This document shows positions 31,040 through 43,500 of a DNA stretch of 64,000 nt, one piece after another; position 1 is the first letter of the stretch, and the number at the start of each line of letters is the position of its first letter. This stretch comes from Phoronis australis (Eukaryota > Phoronida > Phoronidae). The position numbers and the translations under genes were made by a program. The DNA lies in assembly GCA_002633005.1 (NCBI GenBank), contig NMRA01000101.1, forward strand, positions 542,115-606,114. The letters run 5' to 3'. The notes under the pieces were generated by a model that saw only the letters and a program-made list of their open reading frames with translations, had not been told where the DNA came from and made no database searches.

Positions 31040-34000
31040 GACCTACTTTTCATTTGGCGAAATTTAGCAGACGACAGAATAAAAATATCGGTGAATCTTC
31101 ACTGGTTTTATTCGAAAGATAATGTAATCTATGGAATCGTACAGATAATTCGACTTTAAGGTACATACTCAGCTTAACATGAACATATCGTATAAATGGC
31201 CTTGTCATTTGTCAGGTGAAGGTGTCCCCGAGGCCGAGGTAGGGGTTCTTCGGATTTTCGCTGGCTCCTCGAGCACTTATTTTTTCATCGTCACCTTTAC
31301 AAATTCCCATATCATGAACGTAAGATTCTCTGCTGAAGAGCATCGCCTCTTGTCTCTGTCGAAGCGTTTTCAAATAGTGCAAAAACACTCATCGATTCCA
31401 CCAGGAACGTCGTTTAGCGACACTGTATTTGCCTCTTACATCTGGTTCGATTGTCGGGTATCACGTGACTTTTCGCATAGGTGCGGAGCTTGCGATAGGT
31501 CAATTTGGGACAATGTCGGGAGTTCAGATTCAGTTCCCTTGGATCAGATTCTACGCCCGGTCCTACTATCTTGTTTTTAAAATGTGTGCGTGACCTTCGC
31601 GTGATTCCCATGCAGAGAATAGCAAAGAAATGGCTCAGTTTTGGAAAACAAAATTTTGTTGCACTGGAAACTAAAAAACACCAAGAATGTGCAAAGGCAA
31701 TTAATCTTCCTTGTTCAATGAGCAGTGCAATTTATTTGAAAGACTTAATTCCTTTTTGAATTCCTGTTTGTGAAATCAAACCACTAACCTTGGTTCTAAG
31801 TCAATAGCCCATGCACTTATTATCATTTGCACCCTGTAGAGCTTCAGAATTTCAGAAATATTTAGATTAGCTTTTAATTGTCAAAAATCACCTACGAATC
31901 AGTCGACTTTCGTATTTACATCAGCATGTAGATGGGAGACCAACGAATTCGTTGTTTGTGAAAACAGAATGGCAAGTAATTACCGAAGTCACGCTCTCAG
32001 ATTCTTGACGCCGGGCGACGGGAGGAACATAGGAGACCGGGCATCTCACCCCACTGGGTTCGTAGTCCAAAAAGAATTTTTCCGAATTTAGTCGTGTTAA
32101 CGTGTGTTTCGGTTCATTTTAGAGCTAGCAATTACGGTCTATGCGTTTCAAAAGCTTGAATTCCAGGAAAAGGGTGATAGAAGATCGTTGTTTGTGATTA
32201 GCAATGTACATTATACAAAACTTTGAGTACCTAACCCGTTAGGTCCTAAAAATAGTACCCACAACATTCATGTGCGAGTTTCTTACAAACACTTTCTAGT
32301 AATGATCTTCAAAAGAAACATTGGGAAAAGGTATCGACATTTTATCGTTATAAAACTGTCGGACATGTTCATTTTGTGTAATTCAGAAATACTGGTCTTC
32401 AAGTTCTTCAAACTTCCATCCTTTCCATGACGGCCTGTCTTACTGTATTTTCAATTTTGGTTGTTCGTGCGGAATGTTCTGATACTGTTGTCCTTTGCAC
32501 GATTTTTTGTGTGTGACGAATTTATAGAGGCAAAGGGGCAATCAACCTGGGCCACCCCTCGAGAGAGGACCACGCCTGAAAGGAGACTCTTTAATGTGAA
32601 AGTATAAATATCCTTAAAAATGAAAAACACCGTTAATTCCATCATCGTGTTACCATACAAGATGTTACATTCCTTGGCATAAAAGGTTGTACGATTTGGC
32701 AAAAAGAGGAAAATAGGGGCAATCTTTTCCATCTTTGGACCCTCTCTCCGTTAGCGGCCCTTTAAGAAGTTATCAAAAAACAAAAAAGAGTGGCCACTAT
32801 CAACGAGCCCCCTCCAAGGGCTGGGCTCTTAAAAATGAAAGGGTCTATAATTTCAAAATAATACGAAGAAGAGAGCGACAGGTGACTCCAGTATCCTTTG
32901 CCAGAGAGGGGTCCCTGGAGAAAGATGGTTTTGCATTCCTAAAAATGTCATCTCGAATCAAAAGAAAAATCCAGCGTATTAATAAGCTCTGCAAATGCTG
33001 TGCTGCACAAATTTGCTCGACTTTTTTGTAGTACATGAGTGAATAATTAAGTGCACGTTTGCATGTGCGCTTAGACGATCTATGCTGCAAAAATTACCCC
33101 TTCTCCCCCTAATTACAACAGCCTGACCAGGGTTATCCCTAGGTAAATCTGAAGCACTGGTAGTTGACAAATGTGTTCTTGTTGAAGTTTCTCTCTTTTC
33201 CATGTTGCGCTGTATTTTTTCTCGGCCACCACTACCCCGTGCCTGTGACGGTTGCCACGATTTAACCAATGCGTTATAGCTGTTGTACCTCACTGGTTTT
33301 ACCCAGACGCCCACAAATTATTGGGGTGGGTAGGGGGTGGGCAGGGTGTGGGTAAAGAGATATATGTCAACAGTTTGTGTTTTTAGACAGAAGGTCCACG
33401 ATAGGAGAGCACCAGATATGTGGGCGGTAGATCGAAGGCTTACATTCTCACGCTCTTTTGGCCCGTTCCGAGATTTTACCATCAGGTTTCTTTTACGTTG
33501 ACATCGGGCTTTCTCACTGAACTTAACTCTGAAAATTGTTTCGTTTGTTAGCAGTTTTCCAAGTTGCAGATTCTGTTCTTAAAAACGCATTTCCGTTTTT
33601 TTTACTTCTTGGAAAAATAAAAATAAACTAAGCTACATAAGCTCATTGAATCGATCTCACCCCATTCCTTACCGTGATAGTACTCTACTTCGAAACCATC
33701 AGCTACTCAGAGAACGTTTCAAAGTTTATTGGGATTTGTCAACGCTAAAACAGATTCGTGCAAAATGCAAATTGACGCGTGTACACAATGCCTGTGACAT
33801 GAGCTCATTCCTCAACAATCAGTAAATCGGATGAGCGTGTTAATATTTTGAAATCTCAAAGCGCTTCAGTTGAAGTTGTTATAAGCTATGCTCTGGTGTT
33901 AAAAACACTAATGCGACTTCCATCGCAAGCGTATTTGCTCTTCCAGCCAGTCACCGCATTATAATCCTTTGAAATTGTTATACTTACGCACTTGAGTGCC

Positions 34001-34386
34001 CCCTGTCGGTCATACCAACCTGACGATTAAAATTACGCGCCGTGGCAACTTCTTAGTAGACTGGAGCTTAAGGCAAAAACGACCTGTCAGTTGTTCTCAA
34101 GTCTAGAAAACATTCCTTTGTAAAGAACAAGACGAGAGCAATTTTACAACAGGGAAGCGGGCTAATTCATAAGTTGGTTGTTGACAGTTGGTACGTGTTC
34201 ATTGCCTCTGACAAAGCAGCGGCTAAATGACCCTTAAATTGAGCTCATCAACAAAACCGAACTAATGTTTGCCCGGGTCGGAGAAACGCACAAAAATGGG
34301 ACGAGAAAGAAATACGTGGAAAAAGAATATTCTTTTTGTTTGATCGGTTGCTTAACAGCAAGCTGCCTGATTCCCAGCCTCGGCGC
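31040..34386. other. Intergenic, no gene seen
   Basis: About 3.3 kb. The longest frame (31179-31580, plus) has no recognisable motif and sits in a sequence without splice-site support. The text at 32520-32930 has GAGAGGACC/AGAGGGGTCC-like fragments that may be an old element, but no ends were defined. Confidence 0.35.
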
Positions 34387-34404
34387 TAGATGTCGCGACA
34401 TCTA
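34387..34404. repeat. 18-bp perfect palindrome
   Basis: TAGATGTCGCGACATCTA is its own reverse complement. There is no neighbouring gene to suggest a regulatory role. Confidence 0.6.
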
Positions 34405-37400
34405 CATGTTTGGGCAATATGTTTTGCTACAGGTATGTGGATTAAAGAACTGCGATCTTAATTTCATTGTTCGACACGACTAAGTACACATATATTCCAA
34501 GGAACGAGAAGGTAGAACATTACGTGCTAACAGTGCTGCCTGACATGAGAAGCTAAGTTATTGAGTAAGAGTAATTAAAAAAGATTGTCACTGAATAAAA
34601 TGCCAAGAGGCGTCAGTAAGAAGAAAAGCAACTTATGATTCACGCATGTACGTCTCTCATCTTTTTCATATCCTCTGGTACTCTACAACGGGTAGCCATA
34701 TGTTGCGTGCGTACTTCTCATCTTTTGAGCTTGCAGCAGGTAGCCTTATACTTTATTTGTGAACGGTGCATACCAGTGTAAAACCTCTTCGACGAAACGT
34801 GTTGTGACAAATACACCTGCAGACACAATTCCGACGAATAGACCAGCACACATAAATTGCGTTTGATTCACCATCCGGATGACCGATCAATCCATTTACC
34901 GAACAATGAGCTATAGCATTTGCACGTGCAAGAACCTCGAAACGTTCCAGCACAGCGTTCCTTCACCTTCTTTTCATTGGAAATGCCTTTGTAGAATTTT
35001 GGAATATATTGCACACGCGTATGTATGGAAACAGACAGAGCTAAGGTGCGCTCCATAAATGCAAGTTTCTACCACATACCACAAGCTAAATAGTTGTGAA
35101 TACTTAAACAGTATGAATGGAGGGCGCCTAGAAATTCGTAGTATCGTTTTCCATTTTGATAATTCGAGTATCATCGCATGCGTCAAATTCCGGATAGAGG
35201 TGCACACACGCTTGGGCGCACTCAGTCTAAAAGTGGGTGGCTCGAATTTTTAAGAACGTGGACATTTTACTAAGACTCACAGGGTACGTTCAGAGCTATG
35301 AATAGTGCATTCGCCGAATTTTGGAAGTTTCTGCCTTTTTAGTGGAACACTTCGCTAAATGGGGGGCTTGAACGAGCTACCCCCTGCTGGGTGCGCGCAT
35401 GAACACAGTAGGTGAAATGAAGCCGCATGCAGGAAGACCTGTATGGTCACGGGACAGCAATTCTGAATCAATACTTGAAAATTGAAAAGCGAAAACACAT
35501 TGGCCATTGCCCAGCGATAACATCGCGAACAATACATTTTGTTATAAGCAAGCAATGATGGTATTTGTGGTATTTACAAAGTGTACAAAACACTCCTTGA
35601 TCGATGGCATCTAAGGACATATTTGGAAATGAGTGGTGTTTTAACATTAATTAAAACTCGTTGCGTAGCGGAAAATCAATGTCTGTACAGGGTAGTGTAT
35701 TCCGAGCTATAGCTACATGGTAGAGGGTACTCTGAATCATAGATACAGGTTCTTTCCATGTGATTAACACTGATTTTCTGAAAGCGTCCCTCACAAAATA
35801 AATCCCCTTTCGTACATTCAAATACAAGTGTATTGTATTTATATCAGGTCTCGGTGCATAGGCCAAATAGTTTTAACGGCAAAACAAACAAGCTGACAAG
35901 CCACCGATGTTTACACACGTAAAAAGTGTCACTGTTTGTAGATGACAATAAGGTGATCAAATACGGCTACCTTATATATCACTGTCTTGTGTCCTTGCAT
36001 GAATTAGCGCGTTCACAAAGAATTCAAATCTGCTGGTGGATTCAGGGGAGGATGTAAATGAATAGTATAAATCAATGCATGTCACATGCAGTGAAAACGC
36101 AACGCGGCTAATCAACCGGTTGACATATCCGGTGATTCGTGGACCATTAAAAATGCTGGTGTTAACAACGCACAGTACAACTGACACCTCGTGATGTATT
36201 TATCACAGTGCTAGGATGCGTCCCCTATAACAAATTTATTAAGTTTGACAAGTTCCCGCAATTCCACGCAAAATCCAGCGAACTTCAGAAAACAGTTTCT
36301 GCGAGTAAGCTCGGACCTTTTTAGTAAAATGGCAGTCACTGAAATCATTGGTCGGCGAGGCAGGAATGCTGAACTACGAAATAAGATTCGATGTTTCCAC
36401 GCCATAAGCGAAGACGTCTCACTGGAAGTGTCTCGCAAGTGTCTTATGCGCCTAGAAGTACTGCATATACTTATATTGAAGGTCATATAGGGCCCTGGCA
36501 AAGATGTCTAAATTTGGAAAACTTCAGAGCATCTTATCTCAGAAATGCTTGATCGGATTCGTCTGAAACTTTCAGATTCTATGCTTGCTATACGTTCCAC
36601 TTTTGCACGAGGTGCTACCAAAATATGACTTTTATGCTTTCCACAAAAACTCAAAATTTGCGTAAAACGAAAATGAAATTAAAGCTTAGAAAACTGTATC
36701 AGACCTTCTGAGATTTTATCTTCAACACTTTGTTAACAAAATTTAGTCATGTTACTGGTGCCGTTGTTTCGCTGTCACTGTACCTGAGATTTTTGCCTAA
36801 ATCTTATAAAAAAGACATTGTAGCGTGACCTAATTAATGGCAGACTGGTAAAAAGTCGAACATCAAATTCAGCAAAAATGTATACTTGTACTTGTCGATA
36901 ACATCCAAAATGCTTTTCACGAGTTCCAAGAGTTTCCAATTTATTTTAAAAGTACTTAAAACTACCGTTTACCTTGTTTTAAAAAAGTGACTACATTGTG
37001 AGCATGGTTAAACATTCCTTTATGTCATTGCACATCGCAATTATCGAATTTAATATCCCAAAAACGAAAACATAGAAGAAGGAAAACGACTCCAGTTGAA
37101 GGTTTCTTAGCTCCAAGGAAGTGAGTGGGATGTACGAAAGCACCCAACGCTGCTTGCTATATCCACGTGTACAAACTAGTTGTGCCGTATCCGTGCTTCA
37201 CCGATGTTTCGCGGAAAAGTGAAAAGAACCACAGCGTGGCCAAATATATTGTCACAACCACCACAAACGCAACACTTCGATTTTTCTTAATATATTACAA
37301 CAACGGTGTCAATAACATCATATTTGATATGATGTAAATATTTGAGGTGAGGTCTCAAAAACGCTAATTACGGTTTTCTAAAATATCATTTCGTTTTTGT

Positions 37401-38989
37401 TTTGTGCAACTCATAAAAGTTTTATTTTTGGTAACCCTCGAGCAAAATTGAAGCACTTCAAAAGCAATCCATGACATCGTTTTCAGGTACATAATGCATA
37501 ACATAGTACTTGAACATTTCATCTGAATAAATCTAATAAGCCATTTCAGAGACATGATCTTCTGAAGTTGGGCATTTTTCTAGCGGCCTGCATAACCTTA
37601 AGTCCAGCAAACAAAATTTCCACCAAGCACTACATGTATTCACCATTCAGGTCTGGCTCAATTTCTTATGTACTTGTCACGAATATGAAAAAATTAAGCC
37701 AGTTCTGCAACAGTTAGTAATTGATCAAACTGGGTTGTTACCTGTTTTCCTATTAGGTGTACGAAACTTAGTCAGACGTGACTTTACAGAACGTGATTCC
37801 GTCTGGGCTACAATCTAGGAAATACGCATTCAAGCCATGCGTCTCTCTCTGTTTCCTCAGCAAGACATGCGCCAGAAGGACACTCAGCTACACATATGAG
37901 TAAAGCGGAGACTCGTCCATTACTTTTCATCATAACAAAAATGCATTATTTCGGATCAAGGCGGAGTAACCAACAATAATTCAGCTGACTGGAAAATCTC
38001 AATAAAACCAGTATGCCTGACCGTCTGAACATGGGTTATAGGGTGCGAAATGCTTATTTCAGTATCGTAACTTAAAACAAAATCTGTGGAAGGAAAGATA
38101 AGCTTTGTGTAGACCATAAATTAGGCGCCCTTCTTGATAGGCAAACCCGTTCTCCCCTCTCCTGGATAAAGAGGGTTAAATGAAATCCAACACTGTTTGC
38201 TACGAGCAAACACAAATGATTCGAGTCTTATTGAAACTTCTTAACTGTTGCAAACCTGCCTTGCTCGTGTGTTGTTGGCCAGATGGTTAAGTTTGAAACC
38301 CACTTGTGCAGTTCTGAGAAACCTCACTACAAATTTGCAGTCACGAAAACGCCTTCAATTAGTCATGAAACAGGGGTGACGCAATAAATCCAGAACATTA
38401 CTAACGCCAGTAACTTTGGCACCAGAGGTGCTATGAAGACGATAAAACATTTTTGGAAAACCCATACATTTGTTTCAATTCACAACCAAAATCTGACACG
38501 TACGTTTAACGCGAGTTTCAGGCTGGCGTTTTTCAGTGTCATCCAATTTGATAGCATAGTTCCAATATGTCACGCAAAAGCATGCATGATGATGAAAGGG
38601 CTTGAAAGTTGTGCAAACTAGATTCTAATACGTATATTTAATCACATCACTCGAATAGCGTCCTCTTTTGGCTACCCATTTCTTGTGATATCTCCGATCT
38701 AAAGCCTCAACCTCGCGAATTACCTTCTAAATTTCGTTCCGACTCTACCTTTATAGACTTCAGCCGTAAGATCGCCTCGAAATAAATAGCCGCAAGGGGC
38801 GAGATCTGGCCACTCAAACTTGTGAGATAAACAGTTTTGCAAACCTTGCAAGAGATGTTCGTCCAGTATCAGCCGTGGTTGCTTTCTGCTGAAACCGAAG
38901 CTCAAGACAATTGCAGGGCTCCCACATTTTTAGAATCAGTTTGCTCCACTGAATAATAGGACTCTTTACATGATGTTGTTTACAACCAA
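34405..38989. other. Intergenic, no gene seen
   Basis: About 4.6 kb of AT-rich DNA. The opposed frames at 36211-36501 are shadows of each other and neither has a recognisable domain. Confidence 0.35.
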
Positions 38990-39175
38990 GTGTGTATTTA
39001 GGCACAGTGTATATTTTCGTCATATAAACGCAAATACATCCGGGTGTAACGCTACACTTGGGTGTATAATTACACAGCCTTCAGAGGTCGTGTAAATGTA
39101 AATTTACACACGTGCAAATATACACCTGTCGCATGTGAACGCGATTTAAGTTTACGCGCGGGTATAAACGCAAGA
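38990..39175. repeat. GTGTAA/TTACAC-rich inverted-repeat region
   Basis: Many GTGTA and TACAC words in both orientations occur here, including the near-palindromic CGTGTAAATGTAAATTTACA, plus AAACGC at both sides (about 39026 and 39165). A shorter stretch of the same vocabulary is at 41290-41345. It is probably a degraded MITE family; ends are uncertain. Confidence 0.35.
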
Positions 39176-39249
39176 TCATTCCGCCAAAAGTGGCATTAGG
39201 TGATTATTCTGTGATCTCATCTCTTTTTAAAGCAACACCACTTTCTTTA

Positions 39250-40520
39250 AAGGAGAATGCCACCCAAAAAACAACCTATTTTGTATCAATTTAGATCGAG
39301 TAGTTCTACTAGAATCGGCACGTTGCGTTACCTGACACTTGAAGGCAGACAGAGGTGTTGAAATTATCCTATGACGTAATTGGTTTCACACGCAGTCTGG
39401 TCAGCAGTTGTCAACGCGGGTTAGTGGTGTCAGCTTATCGCTTGAAGTCACACTAATAAATCATCAAACTTCGATGTAAAACCCTTAAAAATACACCGAG
39501 TTCTTATAAAAACGTGTTATTTTATTTCGCTGTTACGGATTTACTGGTATTTGGACACACCGTAGCCGGCAGGCCAATTTACCAAGGTCCGTAACAGGCC
39601 GGGAGTTTGGGGTCTGTTCGAAGATAAATTCGAAGTATTCTTCCGTGAAATACAGACAGGAGAACCTAGATCTGTGTTGTTTATATTTGTGTTTTTTTGA
39701 ATTTTAAGCACACAAAACGCTTGTTATCTCGCCAGTGGCTCGGAACCTGATCAGGCCCGTCGCGGCCGCCGGGACTGACACGAACATAAACCTGACTTCT
39801 CAAAACATTTGCACTCACGAGCACTCCAAGGCATTACAAATATTATCTAATGAGACAGACTTTGTTTGAGTTTCATATAAGCTGCATTGGTTAGGATCAT
39901 TTTAGGACGAGAATAATTCATTTTGAAACAGAACGCAGAATAATAAACGTCTACATTGCAACTCGTCGGCGCCAATCCCGACTTAGTCAAGAGCTCGGCT
40001 TCCGACGAAGACTTCACAGATGAATCGTTAGGCTATCAGTTAGAACCGGATTACACTGATCAAGCAATACTAGAGAAGCGCCGTGAACATGCACTGGAAA
40101 CGGAACGTATGGATAGTTCTTTGGTAAGCCGGAATTCGTCAGAGAAATCACTGTCGACGAAATGCCGGCCAAAGACACGGGGACGTTTCACGTCCTCATA
40201 CTTGCTATTAACAGCATACCTTTCATTCTTCACTACCGCGAGTAATGTCCTAAGCATTTCGGGCTCTCGAGGAAGTCGAAAAAACGATATACCCGATTTC
40301 TTCGCAGCTTCATAGTTCAGACAAGCGATTACCGATGCACCGCAATAAAGCGGCATTCACTCTGCAGACGAACCACTGACGTCGTTGCGTCGCTTCTCAC
40401 CTTCCTCACAGGTTGACGCGACACCTCTCGGCAAGGTGAGGTCGACTGTATAAGAGTCGATGTGGATATAGACCGATTAAGACGGTAAAAAGACTAATTA
40501 AATCGGGTGGCATTCTCCTT
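39250..40520. mobile_element. 1.27-kb inverted-repeat DNA transposon with THAP remnant
   Basis: AAGGAGAATGCCACCC (39250-39265) and its exact reverse complement (40505-40520) bound the region, and with one mismatch the match extends outward to TTRAAGGAG. Inside, on the minus strand, lies a decayed THAP zinc-finger frame starting 165 bp from the right end. THAP domains are the DNA-binding part of P-element transposases and of related host genes. No catalytic domain is present, so it is either an internally deleted transposon or a MITE that captured a THAP exon. No convincing target-site duplication was seen. Confidence 0.7.
40060..40356 (-). pseudogene. Decayed THAP-type zinc finger
   Basis: The minus-strand frame from ATG 40356 gives MPLYCGASVIAC, then SGISFFRLPREPEM (16-34 region), then RPRVFGRHF. 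This follows the THAP layout: an early Cys pair, the FFRLP signature about 15 residues later, and a C-x2-H-F at the end. Here the third zinc ligand is Phe62 (TTT for an expected Cys TGT), the Cys pair is spaced by six residues where two to four are usual, and the invariant Trp after FRLP is Leu. The zinc site is therefore broken. The frame ends at TGA after 98 codons without a catalytic domain. Confidence 0.6.
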
Positions 40521-43178
40521 CAAGACACCCAAAAGATACTCTTTTGCCATGTGTGATTTGGTGCCTGCAACATATAACGCATGGCAACAAATGGAAAGGT
40601 CTCTCCATTTGGGTAAAGGAGGCAGGCAGACTTTAAGAATTCCTTCACGAAGAACCATAACGGGGTTCTCGTGCTTTTAGCTCAGGTGTTTTGTTCAAAG
40701 GGCCCAACCATGAGGCCTGCACGTCAGATGCACCGCGAATGACATCAGGCCACCTGCATTGTTTTTTGTGATTTGGTATGGGCTTTTTTAAATGCTGCTG
40801 CTGCCGCCGCCACCGTCGTCGCCGCCACTGTTGCTGGTGGATGAAACTTTCACGGCTTTTTATGTCACGGTTTCACTAGATATGCACCATACCTAAGAGG
40901 TAAAATGGGCATACTTATGACTTCATCAGGACAAATCGGCTTTTCGGTTCATTTTGCAAAAGTTTGTTGTCTACTTTCAACGCTGAATTCCTAAAAGCCA
41001 GCACGTCATGAACGCGACCCTGCCAAGCCGTCTTGTGTTTACGCCGGTGGCACATCAAAAAATCGTATACTGGAATCATGTTGTTGAAACTAAAACCTTG
41101 AACATGAGATAGTTCTAAAAGCAATCTCGTGGGGATCGATACCAGAGCCTATGAGCTACCCAGATTAAAGGCAATTGTTTCAGAAGAATGTTCCCTTTAC
41201 TAGCAAACGTTGCTTGTGTCGAATTCGCTGTCAAATGTATAAAGTACTGAGAGCGAATGTTGTTTTTCTTTTCCCCCATACGAATGCGATACAAATTTAC
41301 ATTTACAACCGGGTGTAGATTTGTGTATATTTTACATTCAGCTGAAAATGTGCTGCATATGAACTGGGCTATAGCCGCAGAATGACGCAAAGTAGCGGCA
41401 TTGTTTTCGCACCAATTGAAATTTTGTAAGCGACACATTCAGTATTCATTAATACTTGTTGGCAATGTCAAGGTAAAGACTTCTCTGCAGTAATCCTTGG
41501 AGGCACGTTCTAGATCTAAGGAAAATGTCGCAGCGACTCCGTGATCTCGAGCCCCGGGTCTCACACATTTGTCCGTGCGTTTCAACAACTGGCCACAGGC
41601 ATGAACTGGTCGTAGTTTTTATTATCTAATATCGCATTCGGGACTACAGGTACGTGAATACACCAATTTGAACTGATGCCAGAAAGGCACTGGAACAAAA
41701 GTCGAGCGACTGGGCTAACCAGACGAGATCCATGTTATGCTTTTGAAGCTTCGTTTTGGCACTGGAATGTTAACCATGCAATGTCTTTTGTTTCAGAACA
41801 CTTGGAAAGAACTGTTGCAACAAATTACACTTTACCGAAGAAAAATCGCTGACCGTAACACTATCAGATAAAGTGAAAGTAATAATTTTCATGCTTCGCT
41901 TCGTCACACCTGGAAATAACACATGAAAATCAGCCAGTGAATCAGTACAACCGATTGTCTTGTTCAATAGCTTAAAGTGTTATCGAAAACGAGCAGAGTG
42001 AAATTTGTACTCTTTTAAAAATACGAATTTATACATGTTATGCATTACATATACTGTACACGTTATTTAACACCCTGGTTCTTCTAGTCATCATGGTCCA
42101 TCTCATGTTACGGCGGTCGCATAAATTTACCACAATTTGGTTTGGAAAACCTTACGGGTATTGGCCTCTGTCTTCACCTGTGGGAAATTTCATAATACTC
42201 ACAACGAGTCGTTTAAGGTGTGTTGTTCTTGAATATTTTTACGAGAAATTTATTACTCCACATGAATGGACGCTGTCAAAAGGTTGAGATATTACAAATT
42301 TAAAATAACACCAGCAGGTCCCTGGCTGCTGAGGCATGACCTCTTGAAAGGCATGTCGTTTACGGATGAGGTATGAGCAAAATATGTATACTTACTATTT
42401 GTTATAGTGACGTGGATGCATAGCATAATGCAACACAAAAGCGAATATATTTTTGATGCAATACATCCCCAGTGTCTTGGGCTTATAAATCACCTGATAC
42501 CAGTGCAAGCGGTTATGCACAATACAGTCTATGCCTGCTGCAATCTGGTGCCCTAATCAAAAACTTCGCAAAACCTGTTGTGTAATTTAGAACCAAGATA
42601 ACTTGGGAACTCCGTTCTTAAACTATTATATCTGGTGAAAACGAATGTAAAATATATTTCGTCTTCAATAAAAGTTAGGCAAAATTCCTGACATCACTGT
42701 GCTAACACAGATCTCAACGTAACGCGAAGAAATAGATTAGTCCGACTTGAAAGTGTTATAGAAACATGTGTCAATGTTGTGGCTGAGATATCAATACGAC
42801 AAGTAGGTACTTGTTTGTTTTAGTGTCATCGCAGAGATGGTAACTCGGCGAACACTACGAAGTGCGAAATTGTCGGTCAATCGTTGGACAGTGTACGGCT
42901 GGAGCTCAGAAGTGTAGTACACATAAATCATGCAAAGGTATGAGAAATTCAGGAAGGTAAATTAGTTTTAGATTTTTTAAAGAGTTGCATTCTTTTAGTT
43001 TTGATGAATAAATTAAGCTCTAGACAACTCATTAAACTCTCGTTTCTGTGACAACACTGCGACCACGTACATGTAAATCACTGGGTAGCGTGTTTTAAGT
43101 TTTCTGTTGCACCCTAATGTCGTACAAGAGTTAACGTCACTGGAAGGAGACATGTGTGCAAGGAAACTTTTAGTAAAT
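40521..43178. other. Intergenic; trinucleotide tract at 40793-40840
   Basis: About 2.7 kb. An imperfect GCTGCTG..CCGCCGCC..GTCGTC tract lies at 40793-40840. The surrounding frames are not protein-like. Nothing else is supported. Confidence 0.4.
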
Positions 43179-43245
43179 CATGGGCAGCGCACCATAGGGG
43201 ATGAGGGCCATAGCCCCCATTCATTTCAGTGCTGCGCCGCCCATG
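43179..43245. mobile_element. Small MITE, copy 1 (67 bp)
   Basis: The ends CATGGGCAGCGCACC and GTGCTGCGCCGCCCATG are inverted matches. It sits 3 bp from copy 2 in the same orientation. Interior: CATAGGGGATGAGGG then CATAGCCCCC. Confidence 0.7.
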
Positions 43246-43248
43246 GTC

Positions 43249-43325
43249 CATGGGCGGTGCACCACAGGTGGGGGGGGGGCTGAGACCCATAGCCTCCCAC
43301 TTTTTTCAGTGCTGCGCAGCCCACG
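43249..43325. mobile_element. Small MITE, copy 2 (77 bp)
   Basis: The ends CATGGGCGGTGCACC and GTGCTGCGCAGCCCACG are inverted, with a poly-G interior and a CCCACTTTTTTCAGTG right half that is shared with the copies at 43179 and 54264. The head-to-tail pairing suggests either insertion next to a copy or local duplication. Confidence 0.7.
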
Positions 43326-43427
43326 GAAATTTACCAGCATTCGTCGCTCAGTTAATAAGAACTAAGAAATTATTGTTGTACTGTAAATCAAACAGGTGAA
43401 GATATTACAAAAATCGTGAAAGGTGGG

Positions 43428-43500
43428 AGTCAACCAGCCAGGTTTTTTACAAGTCCAAAGTATCTGAAGGGTACCCGAATTTCCAGTTAAATTTCAACCT
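43428..43500 (+). repeat. Dispersed repeat, copy 2
   Basis: This is a second copy of the stretch at 23987-24060, with ACCAGCCAGG, TTTTTTACAA and TCTGAAGGGTA in the same order and strand. Confidence 0.55.

Noticed and set aside
31179-31580. Plus-strand frame of 133 aa
   Set aside because: No motifs; flanked by assembly-artefact and AT-rich sequence, with an opposing frame of similar length in part of it.
36211-36501. Opposed frames on both strands near 36.3 kb
   Set aside because: Mutual shadows without any domain or exon-border support.
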